Positions 58,581-64,000 of a stretch of 64,000 nt of DNA are shown here, one piece after another (positions within the stretch are counted from its first letter, which is position 1; the number at the start of each line of letters is the position of its first letter). Made by a program: the position numbers and the translations under genes. The stretch spans positions 5,485,912-5,549,911 of the forward strand of contig CM066920.1 in the NCBI GenBank assembly GCA_033964015.1. Direction: 5' to 3'. This DNA is from Scolanthus callimorphus. Taxonomy: Eukaryota > Cnidaria > Anthozoa > Actiniaria > Edwardsiidae. Below the pieces are notes generated by a model. That model had not been told where the DNA came from. It worked only from the letters and a program-made list of their open reading frames with translations, and did no database searches.

Positions 58581-59669
58581 TTTGTCAAGTTGCTTTTAAA
58601 GTCATATGCCCTGAAGCAGCTGTAAAATTCAAAATGCTTCCTTTGATCTTTACCCTATGACAATCAACTCCTACTTTAGGGAGACAGAGTGGCCGAGTGA
58701 TCAGAGCATCATTATCATATACCATATGACAGATGACCAGAGTTTGAGATAGGTCAATTTCCCTTGTGGTGGGAGTATGCATGGATCTATTCTTACTAGA
58801 ATTATTTATTATCTGAGGCAGTGCCTCCAACTACGAAATCAAATTGCACTATTTTTTAGTAATATGTTACTTCAGTTCACAACAATAAATTAAACAAGAG
58901 GTGAAAAAAACTGTCAACAAGGAGAATGGATTCTTTCAATAAGTAATCAAACAATTACCAACTGTTGAAAGATTTCAAGTAAAACAAAACCATTTTTTTC
59001 TGTACTTAGCTGCTTAGTTTTGAGCTCTATTTATTTACACTAGTGTAGAATAATTACTTATGATGACTTGTAGTATTTGGGCGAGGGTTTATCCAACTAG
59101 ACATAACTGATTTAAGTTATGTTATGCACGGAATGGCTCACTTACGCCCTCTCCACTTGAAACAAGTAGTGATACTAGATGAATCTGAAATTGTGACAAG
59201 TTTACCTTGTCAAAAGCTCTTAGCTGTAGCTACTGTAGAAAAGTAGTGGTACTGGCAAAACATTATTTAACTCTTACAACTTGAGGAACTATAGACGCCA
59301 AAATATCGAAGCTTTCAATGAACAATCAAAGTTTGGAAGACATTTGAAGGCCCATATTCTTGCAGGAAGCACATTTGCATAACTATGACTACTATGCGTG
59401 AGTAAAGGGACATGGAAATACTAGAACGAACCACAAGATAAGTTTTCAGACTTGAAATAAGCACAACTATTAGTTCAGACTAGAGGAAAATACAGATAGT
59501 TTGAATCTACACCAAGAAAGTTGAAAAGCATTTTGTAGAGGAAGAGCTCCCGCCAATCTGTAGAATTTCTTTCATCTTCGAAACCGATCTCATGTATAAT
59601 GGCTCGGCGCAAATCGCCGTAAACTAATGATAAAAGAGGTAATTAAATAGAAGATATAGGTACACTTAC

Positions 59670-59841
59670 TTGAGCTAAAGCGCTTCAAAGAGTAGCGAAA
59701 TTTTCGAAGTCCTCCGCGTCGTTGTGGGGATTCGATGGATGGAAGCAACGGAGTGTAAACAAGTGATGGGAGACACAGTTCGCAAGACATCATGGGAAAT
59801 TGCCACAGGGAACCCAATAAGCGAGTCGCGAAATCAATCAT
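59670..59841 (-). other. Probable 5' non-coding exon of the sarcoglycan gene
   Basis: A stretch upstream of the coding start ends in CAAGTAAGTG on the minus strand, a strong donor. An acceptor (TTTTACAG) lies about 40 nt before the coding ATG at 58580. The start of transcription is not visible. Inferred from splice signals only. Confidence 0.4.
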
Positions 59842-60313
59842 AATGAAAATTTAAAAACATACTAATTCAATAAATACGAACCTCAAATAACACCTTATAT
59901 ACAAATAATACTTTATTACAAACTACAAGTGCTATACTAAATTCTCTCTGAAATGCTCTTTGCTTTTTTTTAATCTCAAGAATACAAACTCTCTATACTT
60001 TTCAGCCAAATAACCAACTCCCCAATCCAATAAACCATTGCCGATGCCTGTTGGCCTGTTAGCCAACTCAATCGTGCGTTCATATAATATAACATATTAA
60101 GGAAAATAGTCTTTCGAAGTTTTGGGATTCCTGTGTACGTAACCGGGCGAAATGCACCCATCATAAACCGAGAGCATTTGCGGTCTAGTTAATTAAAAGG
60201 CACGTTGAACTATGTTTCCTTTTCTGAGTTAGTGTTTGCGCACTTAAGATTGGAAACTTTCAGAATTAAATGAAAATTTAGGCATTCGCAAATATTTCGT
60301 TTTAGCGGTAAAG

Positions 60314-60745
60314 GGCTGATTGCATTTTTATTCCTCACCGGGGGGTTGAGGACCCGTGGAATTTTTCCAGGGGAGAGGGTCGATCCCAGTCCTGGAAATT
60401 CCAGGGGTGGGGTTCATTACCAAGGCTGGAAATTCCAGGGGAGAGGGGGTTATTATCAAGCCTGGAAATTCCAGGGGATGGGGGTGTTGAAGATGCACGG
60501 AAATTCCAGGGGAGGGGGTATTGAGGATGCATGGAAATTCCAAGGGAGGGGGTATCGAGGATGCATGGAAAGTCCAGGAGAGGGGGTTATTGAGGATGCA
60601 TGGAAATTCTGAGGGAGGGGGTATTGAGGATGTACGGAAATTCCAGGGGAAGGGGTATAGAGGATGTACGGAAATTCCAGGGGAGGGGGTCATCCCAAAG
60701 CAAGGTCCTCAACCCCCCCGGTGCGGAATAAAAATGCAATCAGCC
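60314..60745. mobile_element. TIR element filled by a G-rich minisatellite
   Basis: GGCTGATTGCATTTTTATTC at 60314 and its inverse ending at 60745 bound 432 bp. The interior (60361-60690) is about nine imperfect copies of a roughly 40-bp unit built from GGAAATTCCAGGGGAGGGGG and TATTGAGGATGCAT. Confidence 0.88.
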
Positions 60746-61014
60746 AATAAGCGTTCTCAATAAATGGGAGAAATGAAATGTATTTTACGCGAAAGAACAC
60801 AAAGTAGGAGACAGGAATTAGGCTTAAATTATGTTATCCATGTTGACATCGGCATCTCGATCAAGTTGAAAACTACAGTATTATTAAATGAGTACAAATA
60901 CACATATAACCTCGAAACTTAATAAAGTACGCTAATATTGAATCAAAGAGTCAAGGGAAAATTTTATTAAATGTATGTGTAGTTTTATTCCAATTTTTGT
61001 TTTCTGGATGACAG

Positions 61015-63801
61015 ATGTTCGGGATGTTGTCTGAAACAGCCTTTAAAATAATAATTTTTCTCGCCTCATCTGGGTTTTTGTCCTTTGAAAGAGTGATAAC
61101 AAAAGCAAGGAGAAATGCTGCACGATGTGAGAATGGAAATTCAATAGAAAAAGGGTGTTCCTGCTGGTTTTTACGGGATTCAGACTTAATGACTGGTGTC
61201 AAATGTCATGGGGACGTCTTACACTTGAGCGAATTTGTGCAAAGTCCTTCAAAAGTTTCTTACTTGTAAGTGTATTGTGTTTTAGTCAAAACTCATTTAG
61301 CGGTGTACTTGCGTCTATATTATATCAAGTGCTGCATTCTGATTGGTAGCGAAAAGTGTCGGGTCGTTTAATTTCAAGCATCCAAAATGGCAAAGAAAAT
61401 CTGTACGTAGAAAGAACGTTGGATTTGATTGAAACAAATATTCCACTCGCTCTCTTGGCAGCCCTCAGATCGAGTCAATATCTAGTATAAGTATAACCGC
61501 TGTAATATTTTCAGGGACTTGTCCGATAATGGAATAAAACATCTTTCGTCCGAGGCGCTTTCGAACTTCACCAATCTTCAGTCTTTGTAAGTATCATTTT
61601 TTCATTACACTTGATATTTACGCTTATCGTTTGTCAAATTGTATCATGAATGAAAGTGAAGGACATTAGTCCCATTTGCAATAGTATCGTTTGACCTGTT
61701 GGCACAGACTCAAGCGACTAAGTGTTAAAGTATCATAGGCGACGCGGGACCATATAAAGTGTGTGTGTGAGGGGGATCGTTGGTAAAGACGTATGGGAAG
61801 AAAGAAAACACAAAATACAGTAAAAGTTAAATTACTTGTAGACCGTAGAAGTCGATGGAAAGACGTGCAAACTATTGGTGTTATTTACCAATGTCAAGCG
61901 AGAAATAAGGCTTGATTTACGCGTGCGCGCATGCGCGCCGTTTTAGCCAATGAATACTCTCTCAGGTTCGGCTGTCGCCAGAGCCTCCCCATTCTCGTAC
62001 CAAGAGCTCCCCGGCTCGCCTCATCCTCGCGGAGGAGGCTGTGGTAACAGCCACTGAGGAATGCGCGAGATTTAATACATAGCCCGCGCCTCACCGAGGG
62101 AGGGACTTTCTCGCGCATGATGCCCCAACGTTCAAAATCAGCCAATGAACAAATACCTTCAGATGGCTGTTACCATGCCAGTTGGAGTGTAGGAAGAAAA
62201 GACGACTGAAATTCAGGCTAGGGTGCTCTGGCCAGTACGAGAATGCAGTGATAATTTTCCCAAATCATCTAATTTTGCAGGAACCTTAGCAAGAATCCCC
62301 AAATACAATTTACAATGCTCAGCCCAGAGTCATTCCCCAAACTGACGACTTTAGACATGACCGGCAACTCCCATTGGCTAAATGTCAGCCAGATGGAATC
62401 GTTACGCATGCTCCGCGTAGTCCGAGGTACGCCGCTGGACGATTTATGCCTGCGATGTTTCCTGGTGAGAAATGGAATTTCTAACATTTCACATTTCTTG
62501 GCAAAAGAGATTAGTTCCACATATCCACATCCAGTGAAAGTCTACCGAGGCTGTTATGGAAACCAACTGTTTTTCAAGGATAAGGGTTTTGTTCCATTAC
62601 TGTGGCTTAGCTTTCGGATAAGATGCAAACCATTAGATGATCGCTGTTTTGTGGGGTATGCAAAGTTCCGAAACCAGTCTTTCTTTCGCGGTTATTCCCG
62701 TGTCGTGCCTTTAAACCAATGCTGGAAAACTATCAATGACATTTCCATTGTGTTCTTTGTACTTGCACCATTCGCGATTAGTCTGAACCTGACGGTTGTC
62801 ATGGTAACGGCTCGCAGTCGAACAGTGCGCCAGAACGTGGCTCTGTTGCTAGTGAGCGTGGTAGCTTTTGGAGACTTTCTAATGGGAATTTACCTTCTCG
62901 TTATTACAATAACCAGGCGAAGCGTTTCTTACCAAGAGATGACTATTAATCTTCAGCACTCTAATTTCTGCTACTTTGTCGGAATCGTCTCAGTGTTCGG
63001 GCAAGGGGTTAGCGTCTTCAGCTCTTTTATCGTTACCATAGAGAGATACTTAGCTGTTGTGTTTGCCTTAACCCTGATATACGACTGTTTCCACCCATCG
63101 CGCATGGATGTATTGGAATAACTTTCGTCTTAGCCTTCCTGTCCGCCATCTTGCCCTTCACCGCGTTCCTCGGGCCATACATTCCCGACTCTCACTGTTT
63201 TCCCATTTCTGAGCCAACAAGTGGCGCAGTCGAGTACATGATGATTCCAGGAGGCGTAGCCTTCGTACTTTACATTCTGACGTTGTCGTTGTACATTCAT
63301 ATGTACATGTACGTGAGAAAGTCAAGCCAGTTGATGGGCGTACAACGAGAAGGCAAAGTTGCCAGAAAAATCGCCCTTATTGTGACAAGCAACATGGCGT
63401 TTTTCTTCCTCCCAATTCTCCTTCTTCTTCTTGTCAATAACACTGGACTAGGAGATATTTTATCTGAGAGACAAAAGGGTATATTCTGGAAGACGTTTAA
63501 CTACATCTGTTTCGCTCTGAACGCCTGTTTGAATCCCGTGCTCTTTGCGTTCAGGAATGAAAAATTCCGACTAGCGTTGAAGCAGCAGCTGTGTCTTCGT
63601 ACTGGAGACCGCGTTGCCCATTGGTTGGATCAGCGGCTAGCTCTTCGAAGGTTTCAAATAATCTTAGATCCGCCAACAGCACGCAGGGACCATCACAGTG
63701 ACAAGTGCCATAAGGGGGCAGTAATAGCGCTGTTCACCCTGACGTCATCATTTGTTCTTAATCAGTTCACATTACAATGTGCGCTATTCAATCTACGTTG
63801 A
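61015..63801 (+). CDS. LRR-containing GPCR, LGR/relaxin-receptor-like (one apparent frameshift)
   Basis: Exons: 61015-61265, 61515-61586 and 62281-63801; junctions split LRR leucine codons in the same phase. A hydrophobic N terminus (AFKIIIFLASSGFLSF) may be a signal peptide, but an AG sits directly before the ATG at 61015, so an upstream exon is possible. A Cys-bearing LRRNT and only about four leucine-rich repeats (DLSDNGIKHL, NLSKNPQIQF) follow. A Cys-containing hinge leads to seven membrane helices with TIERYLAVVF at the end of TM3 and NACLNPVLFAFRNEKFR in TM7/helix 8. The frame slips by one base at 63062-63064, right after the ERY motif, in a T run. Adding one base gives 615 codons. The ectodomain is much shorter than in classical LGRs. 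Ligand unknown. Confidence 0.85.
61965..62100. repeat. Mosaic dispersed repeat, copy 3
   Basis: TTCGGCTGTCGCCAGAGCCT, TTCTCGTACCAAGAGCTCCC and GCGCGAGATTTAATACATAG modules, related to 20245-20395 and 30795-31010. It lies in the intron before the last LRR-GPCR exon. Confidence 0.55.
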
Positions 63802-63881
63802 GACACGAACATTAGAATGGCAATGCCGATAAACAGTGAATAGCACTAGAAGAGAGCGTCGGCGTGCAAAGTGGCTCTTTC

Positions 63882-64000
63882 TTGGTGTTGCAAGGCACCA
63901 GAGGCATAAAGACAATAGAAGACAAAAGACCGTAGAACGAAACAATAAGATGTAACACAATAGCTCCAATCAAAAATACAATACATCTTGCAACACCAAG
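63882..64000. repeat. Inverted repeat at the right window edge
   Basis: CTTGGTGTTGCAAG at 63882 and CTTGCAACACCAAG at 63987-64000 are perfect inverted copies about 90 bp apart, with AGACAAAAGACCGTAGAACG words between. Possibly a small complete MITE or the start of a longer element cut by the window. Confidence 0.55.

Noticed and set aside
60346..60763. Long glycine- or proline-rich open frames
   Set aside because: They arise from the G-rich minisatellite inside a TIR element and are open on both strands by composition.

Overview
This window looks like nuclear DNA from an early-branching animal, most probably an anthozoan cnidarian such as a stony coral. The call is an inference. It rests on many-exon genes with GT-AG introns, animal-only families (delta/gamma-sarcoglycan, a receptor tyrosine kinase, rhodopsin-like GPCRs, a FAM47E-like protein), an AT-rich background and very many short inverted-repeat transposons. 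Nothing here is bacterial or organellar.

Layout. 1-6880: 5' exons of an unidentified minus-strand gene. Its intron holds a 4.2-kb transposon (1950-6120) with 28-bp terminal inverted repeats, a 43-bp repeat array at each end and a five-exon BEN-domain gene. 6881-7073: short divergent promoter region. 7074-24569: NFXL1 on the plus strand, 21 exons that sum to exactly 885 codons, with a single-exon GPCR (14671-15876) nested in a large intron. 26114-40090: FAM47E-like gene on the minus strand; its introns hold a 9-copy tandem array and a 4.5-kb TTAA-flanked element with about 760-bp inverted repeats. 43221-52374: plus-strand receptor tyrosine kinase with an unusual LRR + EGF + fibronectin-III-like ectodomain. 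55711-58580 (UTR exon to about 59841): delta/gamma-sarcoglycan on the minus strand. 61015-63801: LRR-containing GPCR on the plus strand.

The genes do not form one pathway; this is ordinary gene-dense animal DNA. Two things stand out. First, four separate tandem duplications each copy an exon edge (splice acceptor, splice donor or stop codon together with adjoining intron or UTR) in three genes. Second, the kinase and the LRR-GPCR carry three apparent one-base deletions; adding one base at each site brings the summed exon lengths back to a multiple of three. That pattern fits assembly errors at least as well as gene decay.

The best candidate for an undescribed system is the BEN-domain transposon: it has no recognisable transposase core, yet has complete ends and an intact spliced reading frame. 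Exon edges were placed by eye from splice signals and phase and may be off by a base or two.
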